Below are positions 27,234 to 36,073 of a DNA stretch of 64,000 nucleotides, one piece after another (the stretch's first letter is position 1; the number at the start of each line of letters is the position of its first letter). Source of the stretch: Armatimonadota bacterium (GTDB lineage Bacteria > Armatimonadota > Hebobacteria > CAIYQO01); NCBI GenBank assembly GCA_029553475.1, contig JAKPKV010000131.1, positions 1-64,000 on the forward strand, read 5' to 3'. The notes beneath the pieces were generated by a model. It was not told the DNA's origin, did no database searches, and saw nothing but the letters and a program-made list of their open reading frames with translations. Position numbers and translations under genes: made by a program.

Positions 27234-29150
27234 TTAGCGGGAAAGAAACCCATCCACCACCACGATCTCCTCTCGCCGGAAGAGGTAGAGGGAGCCGTCC
27301 TGCGCCACGGCGTTGTAAAAGTCGCCGTCCGCCAGCACGGCGAGGCGCGCGGGGGCGGTCATGTCCCAGAGCTCCAGGCGGTTCTCCACGCGGAGCAGGA
27401 AGCGGCCGGGCTGGCCGGCGTAGGTGATGCGCCAGACGCCGTCCGGCAGCGGGCGCAGGTCGCCGGGGATGAGTGCCGCGGGGTCGAGGGCGCACCACTG
27501 CTCGGCGGGGTGGACGGTGCAGAGCCAGCGGCCATCGCCGAGCGGGCCGTGTATCTGGGCGGCGGTGGCATTCGCGGGGGCACGGACGGCGGCCCCCACC
27601 GCCAGCGTCTCGGGGTCGAAGCGCGCGAAGAAGGCATACTCTACCGCCGGCGGGCAACTGGCGCAGTCGGCGGCGTTGGAGGTGCCGGCGAGGAGCGCGC
27701 CCGTCGCCGCGTCCCACGCCAGGCTGGTGATCTGCTGGTCGGGCAGCGGGTTCACCGCGTAGGCGGCCAGCCCGGTTGCGGTATCGTAGCGCGCCAGCGT
27801 GGAGCCGAGGTGGCCGTATTCCGCGCTGCAGGCGTAGTAGATATTTCGGCCGTCGTCGGCGCCGGCGACGGGACGCATGCCGCCCGGCGCGTCGGCCACC
27901 ACCCGCGGGTTTTCCGGGAAGTGCGGGTGGACAGCCGGATCATATTCCACCAGCTCCCCACCGCCGTAGGCCGCCATGTACACCGTGCCCCCGATCTTCC
28001 ACGTGCGCAGCACCTCGCCGGCGCCCGGCGCGGCGCGCCCGCAGTCGTACCCCGCCCCGGTGCGCAGGTTCACCTCCCAGAAGCGCTGGGTGATGAAGGG
28101 CGTGCCCAGCAGGCGCTCCTCGTCAATGCGGCAGACGCAGTCCACGTGGCCGATGCTGTCGGTGGGCAGCACGCGGCTCATCTCCAGCGTGCCGTCCAGC
28201 GCGTAGCGATGGAAGACGCCGTACATATTCACCGCCACGATGTGCCCGGACGCGGTGAGGTTCACGTTCATCAGGTGGCAGTCCGGGATGGCGCACAGCG
28301 GCCGCACGTGGCCGCTGGCCAGCTCCCAGGCGAGGATGCCGGCGTCGCCGCCGTCGCGGGTGGAGCCATACGCCGTATCACCGCGGCGGGCGAACCAGGT
28401 GGCGTCGCGGTCGGGTATCGGGCCGTCGGCGCGCACGGCGTTGGCGCGCGGGTCGTACCAGCCGGCGCCCGGCAGGTAATGGCGGCCCAGGTCGTCGGCA
28501 ATGGTCAGGTAGTCGCAGCCGTCCACGCCGGTATCCGCCAGCGTCTCCGCGACGGGGTCCCAGCGCAGCACCGCCGGCTCCGGGCACTCCAGCAGGATGC
28601 TGTAGGCGCCGTCGCCGTTGGGGAAGGAATGGCGCAGGTAGCGCGCGGGGGAGATGTCCTCGTAGACCGTCACGGCGGCGCGCGCGCGGGTGTCGAAGGA
28701 GAAGGCCGTGGTGGTGGTATAGGGGAAGGCGGCGGCAAAAAGCTTGCCGGTGGCCGGGTCGTAGGCCATTCCCTCGAAGACCAGCGCCTCCGGCGCGCCG
28801 GTGGGGAACTCCTGGAAATCGCCGCTGCTCAACGTCAGCCGCACCACGCGGTCCAGCGAGCCGCACAGCCAGACGGTATCATCATCCACCGCGACCGCGC
28901 TGTAAAAGCCCGGATGGCGCGGCGGGAAGCGATACAGGCGGTGTTCCCCCAGCTCGCTCACCAGCGCGGCGGTGGCGCCGACCGCGGAATTCCACGTGCT
29001 GATCCAGAACCACTCGACCTCGCGGTCATCCCGCTTCACGCGGATGAGCGGCGTATTCACGAACGGGTCGCGCGTGGGGGGAATCGGCGCCCGCCGCACC
29101 ACGGCGTCATCGGCGACGGACAGGGTCAAATCGGCACACTGGCGCATCAT
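27234..29150 (-). CDS. uncharacterised beta-propeller-like protein
   Basis: 638-aa protein not recognised as a specific family. It reads as repeated ~45-residue beta units with Gly/Asp turns, such as HRLYRFPPRHPGFYSAVAVDDDTVWLCG, VFEGMAYDPATGKLFAAAF, ITSLAWDAATGALLAGTS and FYNAVAQDGSLYLFRREE, which suggests a seven-bladed or double propeller. There is no signal peptide or lipobox, so it is probably cytoplasmic. Start: tandem ATGs at 29150/29147 behind GGGAGG; the longer open frame upstream has no ribosome site. It is divergent from the exported M14 peptidase. It could bind a ligand or partner; no catalytic signature is evident. Confidence 0.6.
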   Translation of the reverse strand: MMRQCADLTLSVADDAVVRRAPIPPTRDPFVNTPLIRVKRDDREVEWFWISTWNSAVGATAALVSELGEHRLYRFPPRHPGFYSAVAVDDDTVWLCGSLDRVVRLTLSSGDFQEFPTGAPEALVFEGMAYDPATGKLFAAAFPYTTTTAFSFDTRARAAVTVYEDISPARYLRHSFPNGDGAYSILLECPEPAVLRWDPVAETLADTGVDGCDYLTIADDLGRHYLPGAGWYDPRANAVRADGPIPDRDATWFARRGDTAYGSTRDGGDAGILAWELASGHVRPLCAIPDCHLMNVNLTASGHIVAVNMYGVFHRYALDGTLEMSRVLPTDSIGHVDCVCRIDEERLLGTPFITQRFWEVNLRTGAGYDCGRAAPGAGEVLRTWKIGGTVYMAAYGGGELVEYDPAVHPHFPENPRVVADAPGGMRPVAGADDGRNIYYACSAEYGHLGSTLARYDTATGLAAYAVNPLPDQQITSLAWDAATGALLAGTSNAADCASCPPAVEYAFFARFDPETLAVGAAVRAPANATAAQIHGPLGDGRWLCTVHPAEQWCALDPAALIPGDLRPLPDGVWRITYAGQPGRFLLRVENRLELWDMTAPARLAVLADGDFYNAVAQDGSLYLFRREEIVVVDGFLSR

Positions 29151-29261
29151 CGCGGCCTCCCGCACCCGTATTTCGCCCCGCTCTGCCGAATTCCTGCGCC
29201 CCCCGCCCCTGTTCCGTACCAGCCAATACTGCACACTGTTGTCACGCCAAACCTGAACAGT

Positions 29262-29281
29262 CCGCAGAATCGGTTCTGCGG
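29262..29281. promoter_or_regulatory. dyad CCGCAGAA-N4-TTCTGCGG
   Basis: A perfect 8-bp dyad in the 316-bp divergent intergenic region between the propeller gene and the M14 peptidase. It could be an operator for either gene. Nothing else is clear in this stretch. Confidence 0.35.
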
Positions 29282-29466
29282 CGGACCCACTGGCCGCCCA
29301 GGCAAAAGCGCGTGGCATCATCCACTACGGCCACTCCGCCAGCCAAGCCAAGCCCCGCGCGCCGATTTGGAGCGCTCGCGCGGATAGACAGATTCGTGGG
29401 CGGCATGGTAAAGTCTCTCAAAGAAGCGACCGCTTTCCCATCTTCACCAGCAGAATGGGGTACGGA

Positions 29467-30996
29467 ATGCAGCGTTTCCGATGGGAGCGATATATTGGGC
29501 ACCTCATCCTGCTCCTGGGCCTGCTCGCCAGCGCGGGGGCGCATGGTGACGCCCCCCCGCCCATCGCCCTCATCCCCCAGGATGGCTTCAACCTGGAAAT
29601 CGTGGACCAGGTCACCCCGCACTACGTCGTCGTCCAGCTCGCCACCCCCGCCCATAACTGGTTCGCCGGCACGTTCACCAATCTCCCCACCGACAAAGAG
29701 GTGACCATCGGCCTCTCGATGGCCGGCAACGACACCAGAGGCAACGCCGCCGACGTGACGAAGTGGGTGGGCCTGATGCCGGTGATGACCTATGCCGACC
29801 CGACCCAATACGAGACCTATGAATGGTTCCAGAAAGATGCGCAGGGGCGGTGGGTGAGCGGGGACCCGTTCAAACAGGGGGAGGAGAAATTCGCCGGCAT
29901 GGGCAAGACGCCGGAGCAGTCGGTCATTCCCAAGGATATCGCCGAGCAGTTCCTGTCACAGGAGGGGACGTACTGGCAAGCGTGGCGGGAGGTAGACAAA
30001 GCGGAGGCGGTGCCGGGGATCAACGTGTTTCGGGTCACGCAGCGGTTTGCCTATCCCACGGCGACGGTGGCGATGCGGGTGCCGTATACGTATACGTATT
30101 TGCAGCAGTTCATTGCACGGTTGCAAATGGCAAAAATGCCTGGGGTTTTTGTTGATGAGCTTGGTGAGACGCCGGAGAAGCGCAAGCTATTGATGCTTCG
30201 CCTTGAAGATCCCAGTGGCATACAAGCGAACAAGGAGGCGATACGTTCCATATTGATCGATGCGGCAGAGCACGCCACTGAACATGCCGCCAGTTGGGCG
30301 GCACATGGATTGCTGGCAGCTTTACTCGACGCCAAGGGAAAGCCGTTACGTCGCAATATGGCGTGGCTGATTCTGCTGATTCATGATCCTGATGGTAACG
30401 CACATTCGCAATTCGACCGCCTGACAGACATCTTTTGTGATCCATACAATAAAAATAAGCCACCGGAAGTATTTGCCTTTGCGCAGTATTTTATCAAATA
30501 TGTGGATGATGGGAAGACGATTGATCTGTCATTGACGTTGCACAACGTCGAAGCAAATGAATGTGAAAATATTTACTGTCCGTTCATAGATCGCCGCTTT
30601 CCGAACAGAGTAATCATTTTTAATGAAATGCTCTTTGATGACTTGAAAAAAGAGGGGTATGTAACTCCAGCTACGGGTGATTGCCCCGATAAAGGCTGGA
30701 TGAATTTTCGCCTCTATGGCTGGTGCGCGCTCCACTTCGGTACGTTTGACTTGGCATATGAGGTCAATGATCGCTATCCGAAACAACGCCTTACGCTGGC
30801 AGCGCTTGAGCAGATCGGCTCCATGATGGGAATGTCCATAGGTAAATGGCTCAATTCTGAGAGCGGAAATCAATGGCATAACCAGGCGCGTGAAGTATTG
30901 CGGAAACGCGAAGAGGAGCGCAAGCAGTATCTAACAAATCGAGGTTATGATCCCAAGCATCGCTCGAAGGCTGAAATACTGATGAGAGCGTATTGA
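29467..30996 (+). CDS. exported M14-family metallocarboxypeptidase
   Basis: 509-aa protein with signal peptide (QRFRWERYIGHLILLLGLLASAGAHG), an N-terminal beta domain (~30-200), and an M14 zinc peptidase domain from ~VPYTYTYLQQFIARL onward. Zinc ligands are visible: H269-x2-E272 in EHATEH and H359 in SLTLHNVEAN. The probable catalytic Glu lies in LAYEVNDRYPKQR. M14 enzymes remove C-terminal amino acids or act on cell-wall peptides. Oddity: codons up to ~30090 are strongly GC-rich, then the gene shifts to AT-richer usage through its 3' half and the next two genes. ATG 29467 is preferred because GGGG lies 6 nt upstream; ATG 29455 is an alternative. It probably heads an operon of three. Confidence 0.8.
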   Translation: MQRFRWERYIGHLILLLGLLASAGAHGDAPPPIALIPQDGFNLEIVDQVTPHYVVVQLATPAHNWFAGTFTNLPTDKEVTIGLSMAGNDTRGNAADVTKWVGLMPVMTYADPTQYETYEWFQKDAQGRWVSGDPFKQGEEKFAGMGKTPEQSVIPKDIAEQFLSQEGTYWQAWREVDKAEAVPGINVFRVTQRFAYPTATVAMRVPYTYTYLQQFIARLQMAKMPGVFVDELGETPEKRKLLMLRLEDPSGIQANKEAIRSILIDAAEHATEHAASWAAHGLLAALLDAKGKPLRRNMAWLILLIHDPDGNAHSQFDRLTDIFCDPYNKNKPPEVFAFAQYFIKYVDDGKTIDLSLTLHNVEANECENIYCPFIDRRFPNRVIIFNEMLFDDLKKEGYVTPATGDCPDKGWMNFRLYGWCALHFGTFDLAYEVNDRYPKQRLTLAALEQIGSMMGMSIGKWLNSESGNQWHNQAREVLRKREEERKQYLTNRGYDPKHRSKAEILMRAY

Positions 30997-31017
30997 TGAA
31001 AGAGGAGGACTACGGAG

Positions 31018-32526
31018 ATGCGATTCATCGTAATGGCATTGTTGATGGCGTGGTGTTTGTTCGCCCAAAGAACCACAGGCGCAGCAACAGACGAGAGTAC
31101 GTCGTTTCGTGGCTTCAGTCAGTCGACCAGTGTCAGCATGGCATTTATGAGTGATGTGTATCCTATCGGCTCTACATTTAATCAAACGTTGCAGATTACC
31201 GTCAATGGCGTGGCTGAAGATGGTGATGGAACCATCGAACTGGCGGGACCTGTTGGGGGCAGTATCAATCCGTCTTCCGTGCGACTACCCAACGGAGGCT
31301 CGACATCGGTGAACGTATCGTTTCCTAATACGGCTGGCGTAAAAACATATACTGGAACATACGGTATCAAGATCGCACAGAATCCTCCACGATGGAAGAC
31401 AGATAGAGCTGAAGCATCAGCAACGATTTTCCGTATTTCGTCTATGAGTGTATCATCTGGTGCAACTCAAAAAGGTGTTATTGGGAATAAAAACTGGGCT
31501 TGTCCTAAAGGAGCAATAGTATACGTTGATGTCGCGCTTGACCCCCCCATTGATGAGTTGCCAATGGGAAGTATTGAATGGGGGGGTGACATGCTAGTCC
31601 AGGAGCAAAACATATCAACACGGGCATTTACCTACACTCCAATATCGAGAAAAGAGCATTTAACCGCAGAATTGAGAGACAGTACATCAAGTGATTATTT
31701 GGATCTTTGGGTTATTTGGGGGAGTATTGATATACATATTAGAGGAAATGCCGATCAATTTCCGAACGCACCTGATATCAGTGTTTATGCAGATGAAACA
31801 AAAGTACTGGGACCTGTATCATATTTAACAGCAGATAATTTTGTTAATACATCTGCAAAATTTCTTGTTGTCGGTAAACTCACTCCTCCAGGTATCCATG
31901 ATGTTGTCAATGGTGGATGGCAATTGAAGCGCGACAAACAGATGGTCGCTTTTTATGACGAGGTGTTAAATGATTTGGGTTCAAGTTATTCATGGGTCCC
32001 TGATAATAGTCCTCCTGAATGCTTGAACTTAGTTCCTGACAACGATGATCAGATATATGACATTGATTGCCCGACAGCTTCTGCGGGTGCATGTGACCCC
32101 GAGACAGAAGAAGGATACGATATAATTGAGCATATAGGTAATTTACGTGAGTGGCTACAATGGTATGATTTCAATATAACTGGCAAGACAGTGTTTTACT
32201 GGCATACATTATTGGCAAATAACACTGTAATTAAAAATTCGTTCGAATTTGGCCATATTGATTCGTTGCCTGGTAATGGCGATATAGTCTGTGGAAAAGT
32301 CGTCTCTCAAGGTGGTGGCTTAGCTGGCGTTACGGTTACCGCAGGTGGTAAAACTGCTGTAACTACGACAGATGGATCATATAGAATTAAAGAACTAGCT
32401 CCAGGAACATATCTCTGCACCGCACAAAAAGAGGGTTATACCATGAGTCCAGCAGAAGGGATCCCTATTACCGTACCTGTCGGCGGTCATGTCGTTGATA
32501 TACATTTTACTGCTGCATTGCAATAG
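31018..32526 (+). CDS. exported protein with C-terminal carboxypeptidase-regulatory-like domain
   Basis: 502-aa protein starting 21 bp after the M14 gene. Signal peptide MRFIVMALLMAWCLFAQRTTGA. Residues ~20-130 look Ig-like (ITVNGVAEDGDGTIEL, SVNVSFPNTAGVKTYTGTYG). The middle is uncharacterised. The last ~75 residues form a CarboxypepD_reg/CNA-B-like beta domain (GDIVCGKVVSQGGGLAGVTVTA, TTTDGSYRIKELAPGTYLCTAQKEGY). AGGAGG (31003-31008) supports the start. Base composition is markedly AT-richer than the window. Its position after an exported peptidase suggests a surface or periplasmic partner; the function is unknown. Confidence 0.7.
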   Translation: MRFIVMALLMAWCLFAQRTTGAATDESTSFRGFSQSTSVSMAFMSDVYPIGSTFNQTLQITVNGVAEDGDGTIELAGPVGGSINPSSVRLPNGGSTSVNVSFPNTAGVKTYTGTYGIKIAQNPPRWKTDRAEASATIFRISSMSVSSGATQKGVIGNKNWACPKGAIVYVDVALDPPIDELPMGSIEWGGDMLVQEQNISTRAFTYTPISRKEHLTAELRDSTSSDYLDLWVIWGSIDIHIRGNADQFPNAPDISVYADETKVLGPVSYLTADNFVNTSAKFLVVGKLTPPGIHDVVNGGWQLKRDKQMVAFYDEVLNDLGSSYSWVPDNSPPECLNLVPDNDDQIYDIDCPTASAGACDPETEEGYDIIEHIGNLREWLQWYDFNITGKTVFYWHTLLANNTVIKNSFEFGHIDSLPGNGDIVCGKVVSQGGGLAGVTVTAGGKTAVTTTDGSYRIKELAPGTYLCTAQKEGYTMSPAEGIPITVPVGGHVVDIHFTAALQ

Positions 32527-32606
32527 ACTATTTTGGCTCTTATAGAAAACCCGACCGAGCATCTCTAGTAGGCACAGTCCGCTGGTCAGACAAAGGAGGT
32601 TAGCGT

Positions 32607-33248
32607 ATGAAACGAGGTATAGCGTTGTATCTGCTTATGACATGTTGCGTGTTTTTTCTTGGGGTTAACGCATATAGTGAGGAAAGCAAGTCGTCGTCAG
32701 CCGAAGCAACTTCAACAAACAAATTAGAAAATATCGCTGCGTTATCCGTTGATGGGCAAGAAGAATACGTTGTTCAGCTAATGCAGGAAAGGAAAGACTT
32801 TCAAAGCCGGTTGCTTAATCAATTTACCCCGACAGCATCCGACAACGTAAAATGCACAATTATCACCATTCTAGGCGTTTATCGTATGACTGATACGATT
32901 CCGCTCATAGCAGAGAATATTACGATTCGGTACCGAAACCCTAAAGGGTTCACTTGGGCGCATGCGATAGATGAATATCCTGCAGTTATAGCGTTAATAC
33001 GTATGGGGACAAAAGCAGTACCTTCAATGGTTAATAATATTGCGTCTACAAATGATGAGAGAGTAAGAGCTTTTTCTACTTCTGTCATCCAAGGTATCTA
33101 CGGCCCAGACATAGCAAGATTCGTACTTGAGAAGGAACGCGAGAAGACAAGAGATGACGTTTCGAAAAAACGCATAGAGCGTTCGATAAAGCAAGTTGAG
33201 GAAACAATAGCGCGTATAGAGGCCAATACAGTACCTGCCCAGGAGTAG
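32607..33248 (+). CDS. exported alpha-helical protein of unknown function
   Basis: 213-aa protein. Signal peptide MKRGIALYLLMTCCVFFLGVNAYS. The mature part is helical, with a HEAT-like run (VKCTIITILGVYRMTDTIPLIAENI, PAVIALIRMGTKAVPSMVNNI) and a charged C-terminal coiled-coil (EKEREKTRDDVSKKRIERSIKQVEETIARIE). AAAGGAGG precedes ATG 32607. It lies 80 bp after the preceding exported protein, with the same AT-rich composition, and is probably in the same transcript. I do not recognise the family. Confidence 0.65.
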   Translation: MKRGIALYLLMTCCVFFLGVNAYSEESKSSSAEATSTNKLENIAALSVDGQEEYVVQLMQERKDFQSRLLNQFTPTASDNVKCTIITILGVYRMTDTIPLIAENITIRYRNPKGFTWAHAIDEYPAVIALIRMGTKAVPSMVNNIASTNDERVRAFSTSVIQGIYGPDIARFVLEKEREKTRDDVSKKRIERSIKQVEETIARIEANTVPAQE

Positions 33249-33410
33249 GCTGGCCTTGAATACAGCAGCCTGGAAGCGATGCGCTGCTGGCCCAGGCGCG
33301 CGCCGCCGTCGCCCCCCGCGTCGTGCATCTGGCGCGCCGGCTCTTATGCGCGCCGGGCACGGGTGGAGGGTGAGAGATGCCTGTCCGCATCATCCCACCT
33401 CGAACACACG

Positions 33411-34181
33411 CTACCGCAGCGCCCATCCCTTCAGCGTTTTCGCGAAGGCGTGGCTGGTCAGGTCCAGGTGCAGCGGGGTGATGGAGATTTTGCCCTGCAT
33501 GATGGCGTCGCCGTCGCTGCCGGCGCCGGCGATGTCCTCGATGATCTCGCCGCCGAGCCAGTAGTAATCGCGGCCGCGCGGGTCCTGGCGGCGCTCCACC
33601 CGGCCTTCGTAGCGGCGCTTGCCCTGGCGGGTGATCTCCACGCCGAGGATCTCCGCCTCGGGCAGGTTCGGCACGTTCACGTTGAGCAGCGTGTCGCGGG
33701 GCAGGCCCTCCGCCAGCACCCGCGCCACCAGGCGGGCGGTGAAGCGCGCGGCGGGGCCGTAGTCGGGTCGTTCGTAGTCCGCCACCGAGACGGCGATGGC
33801 CGGCTTGCCGCAGATCGCCCCCTCCATCGCCGCCGAGACGGTGCCGGAATAGGTGAGGTCCTCGCCCAGGTTCGGCCCCAGGTTGATGCCGGAGACCACC
33901 ACGTCGCAGCGCCCGCCCATGATGGCGAAGATGCCCAGCACCACGCAATCGCTGGGGGTGCCGTTCACCGCGCAGCCTTCGCCGCCCCAGGGGATGCGCA
34001 CGGTCTCGATGCGCAGGGGTTTATGCAGGGTGATGGCGTGGCCGCTGGCGCTGCGCGGGCGCTCCGGCGCCACCACCGTCACCGCGCCGACCTCCGCCAG
34101 CGCGTCGCGCAGCGCGGCCAGTCCCTCGGCGTAGATGCCGTCGTCATTCGTCACCAGGATCCGCGGGCGGGTTGTCATCAT
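33411..34181 (-). CDS. surE: 5'/3'-nucleotidase SurE
   Basis: 256-aa survival protein SurE, a metal-dependent nucleoside monophosphatase. Family motifs: ILVTNDDGIYAEGLAAL with the metal-binding Asp pair, VVAPERPRSASGHAIT, AVNGTPSDCVVLG, VVSGINLGPNLGEDLTYSGTVSAAMEG and LLNVNVPNLP. The length is normal for the family. Tandem ATGs at 34181/34178 follow a weak GGGA. It is divergent from comB with 93 bp between them. In many bacteria surE neighbours pcm; here it does not. Confidence 0.93.
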   Translation of the reverse strand: MMTTRPRILVTNDDGIYAEGLAALRDALAEVGAVTVVAPERPRSASGHAITLHKPLRIETVRIPWGGEGCAVNGTPSDCVVLGIFAIMGGRCDVVVSGINLGPNLGEDLTYSGTVSAAMEGAICGKPAIAVSVADYERPDYGPAARFTARLVARVLAEGLPRDTLLNVNVPNLPEAEILGVEITRQGKRRYEGRVERRQDPRGRDYYWLGGEIIEDIAGAGSDGDAIMQGKISITPLHLDLTSHAFAKTLKGWALR

Positions 34182-34238
34182 CACGTCCCGTTCTTCCGGC
34201 CGCGGGAACGGTGTCCCTGCCGGCGCCGGCTGGCGGTA

Positions 34239-34268
34239 TTGTACAGGAATCCGCATTCCCCGTACAAT
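34239..34268 (+). promoter_or_regulatory. sigma-70-like promoter for comB, leaderless geometry
   Basis: TTGTAC (34239-34244) and TACAAT (34263-34268), 18-bp spacer. The predicted transcription start falls at or very near the ATG at 34275, and no ribosome site is present between. Confidence 0.55.
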
Positions 34269-34274
34269 GATCCT

Positions 34275-35090
34275 ATGCCATCCCTCCATCTCTCGCGCGG
34301 CGTTGCCGGCTGCGAGCTGGCCAATCGGTTGCGCGGCGTCGCGGTGATCGTGGACGCCCTGCGCGCGAGCACCACGCTGGCGGCGCTGTTCGATCACGGC
34401 GCGGCGCGCGTGCTGGTGACCGCCGCGCTGGAGGACGCCTGCGCGCTGACCGGCGCGCTGCCGGACGCCGTGCTGGTGGGCGAGCGCGACTGCCTGCCGC
34501 CGGCCGGCTTCCATCTGGGCAATAGCCCGCGCGAGGTGCTGGCCGGCCCACGGCTGGATGGCCGTACCGTCATCTTCACCTCCAGCAACGGCGCCCAGCG
34601 CCTCACCGCCTGCGGCGGCGCCCGCCATATCCTGGTGGGCACGGTGGCCAACGCCGCCGCCGTCGCCGCCCGCGCCCGCGCGCTGGCCGAAGCGGAGGAG
34701 TGCGACATCGTCTTCGTCGGCGCCGGAAAATACCCGGACGAAACCTACGTCGCCCCGGAAGACGAAGCCGCCGCCGCCTATCTCGCCGCCGCCGTCGGCC
34801 TGCCCATCGCCGCGGCGTCGCGGGAGGCGTTCGCCTACTGGCAGCGAGAGATCGCCGCCCGCGGCCTCGCGCACATCTTCGCCCACTCGCCGCACGCCGC
34901 CGTGCTCGCGCGGCACCGGCTCGCCGCCGATATCGCCTTGTGCGCCACCCCCGACCTGCTGTGCGCCGTGCCCGAAGTCACCGGCTCCGTGGAGCTGGCC
35001 GGGCGCGGCGCCGGCGTGGAGCTGCGGGCGGAGAACTGCCCAGACGCGTATCGAAATCGCACGACATCCCCGATGCACGAAAAGGAGTGA
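34275..35090 (+). CDS. comB: 2-phosphosulfolactate phosphatase family protein
   Basis: 271-aa ComB-family protein, named for the Mg2+-dependent 2-phosphosulfolactate phosphatase of coenzyme M synthesis but widespread in bacteria without that pathway. Signatures: VAVIVDALRASTTLAALFDHGAARV, LVGERDCLPPAGFHLGNSP, DGRTVIFTSSNGAQRL and the late DIVFVGAGKYPDETYVAPEDEAAA. No other coenzyme M genes are nearby, so the physiological substrate is uncertain. The start at ATG 34275 lacks a Shine-Dalgarno, consistent with a leaderless mRNA. The stop is 3 bp from the nucleoside hydrolase start, so the two are co-transcribed. Confidence 0.82.
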   Translation: MPSLHLSRGVAGCELANRLRGVAVIVDALRASTTLAALFDHGAARVLVTAALEDACALTGALPDAVLVGERDCLPPAGFHLGNSPREVLAGPRLDGRTVIFTSSNGAQRLTACGGARHILVGTVANAAAVAARARALAEAEECDIVFVGAGKYPDETYVAPEDEAAAAYLAAAVGLPIAAASREAFAYWQREIAARGLAHIFAHSPHAAVLARHRLAADIALCATPDLLCAVPEVTGSVELAGRGAGVELRAENCPDAYRNRTTSPMHEKE

Positions 35091-35093
35091 CCG

Positions 35094-35990
35094 ATGACCA
35101 CTGAGCGCATCCCCATCCTGCTCGATACCGATATCGGCACCGATATTGACGATGCCGTCTGCCTGGCCTACCTGCTGCGGCAGCCGCGCTGCGAGCTGGT
35201 CGGCATCACCACCGTCACCGGCGAGCCGGAACAGCGGGCGCGGCTCGCGGACGCCGTCTGCCGGGCGGCGGGGCGCGCGGACATCCCCATCCACAGCGGG
35301 GTGGCGGTGCCGATGCTCACCGAGTCCATCCAATCCACCGCCGCGCAGGCGGCCGTGCTCGACCGCTTCCCGCACCGGACGGATTTCGAGCCGCATACCG
35401 CGGTGGAGTTCCTGCGCCGGACGATCCGCGCGCGACCGGGCGAGATCACGCTGCTCGCCGTCGGGCCGCTCACCAATATCGGCCTCCTCTTCGCCGGCGA
35501 TCCGGAGATTCCGCGCCTGCTCAACGGGCTGGTGCTCATGTGCGGCCTGTTCGACCCGCGCACCAGCTACGGCAATCTCCGCGAGTGGAACGCCTTCGGC
35601 GATCCGTATGCCACCGCCATCGTCTACCGCGCGCCGGTCTCCCCCCACGTCTCGTTCGGGCTGGACGTCACCACCCGCTGCGTCCTGCCCGCCGACGCAT
35701 GCCGGCGCCGCCTGCGCGGCGGCCCGCTGGATGTGGTCGCCGCCATGGCGGAGGTGTGGTTTGCCCACGCCGGGCAGATCACCTTCCACGACCCCCTCGC
35801 CGCCGCCGGCATCTTCCGGCCGGAGATCTGCGGCTACCAGGATGGCACGGTGGAGGTAGAGCTGCTCAGCGGGCGCGCCCCCGGCATCACCTACTGGAAT
35901 CCCCACGCCGAGGCGAAACCGCATCGCGTGGCCGTCACCGTGCATCCGGAAGCCTTTTTCGAAGAATATTTTCGCGTGACGACGGGGTAG
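35094..35990 (+). CDS. inosine-uridine preferring nucleoside hydrolase
   Basis: 298-aa N-ribohydrolase cleaving nucleosides to base plus ribose. The calcium-binding motif DTDIGTDIDDA lies near the N-terminus, followed by LLAVGPLTNIGLLFAGDP, the active-site strand EWNAFGDPYATAIV and a FHDPLAAAGIF segment. The length is standard. AAAAGGAG overlapping the comB stop provides its ribosome site, so it is translationally coupled. Nucleoside salvage is the likely role; surE on the opposite strand is functionally related (nucleotide to nucleoside). Confidence 0.9.
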   Translation: MTTERIPILLDTDIGTDIDDAVCLAYLLRQPRCELVGITTVTGEPEQRARLADAVCRAAGRADIPIHSGVAVPMLTESIQSTAAQAAVLDRFPHRTDFEPHTAVEFLRRTIRARPGEITLLAVGPLTNIGLLFAGDPEIPRLLNGLVLMCGLFDPRTSYGNLREWNAFGDPYATAIVYRAPVSPHVSFGLDVTTRCVLPADACRRRLRGGPLDVVAAMAEVWFAHAGQITFHDPLAAAGIFRPEICGYQDGTVEVELLSGRAPGITYWNPHAEAKPHRVAVTVHPEAFFEEYFRVTTG

Positions 35991-36073
35991 GCGCCGCCCC
36001 TCGGCCTTCTCCCGGCGCGCACGGCGTCGCGCCCGCCAGGAGGGGAGGGGCCGGAGCGGAGACATGCGCCGCG

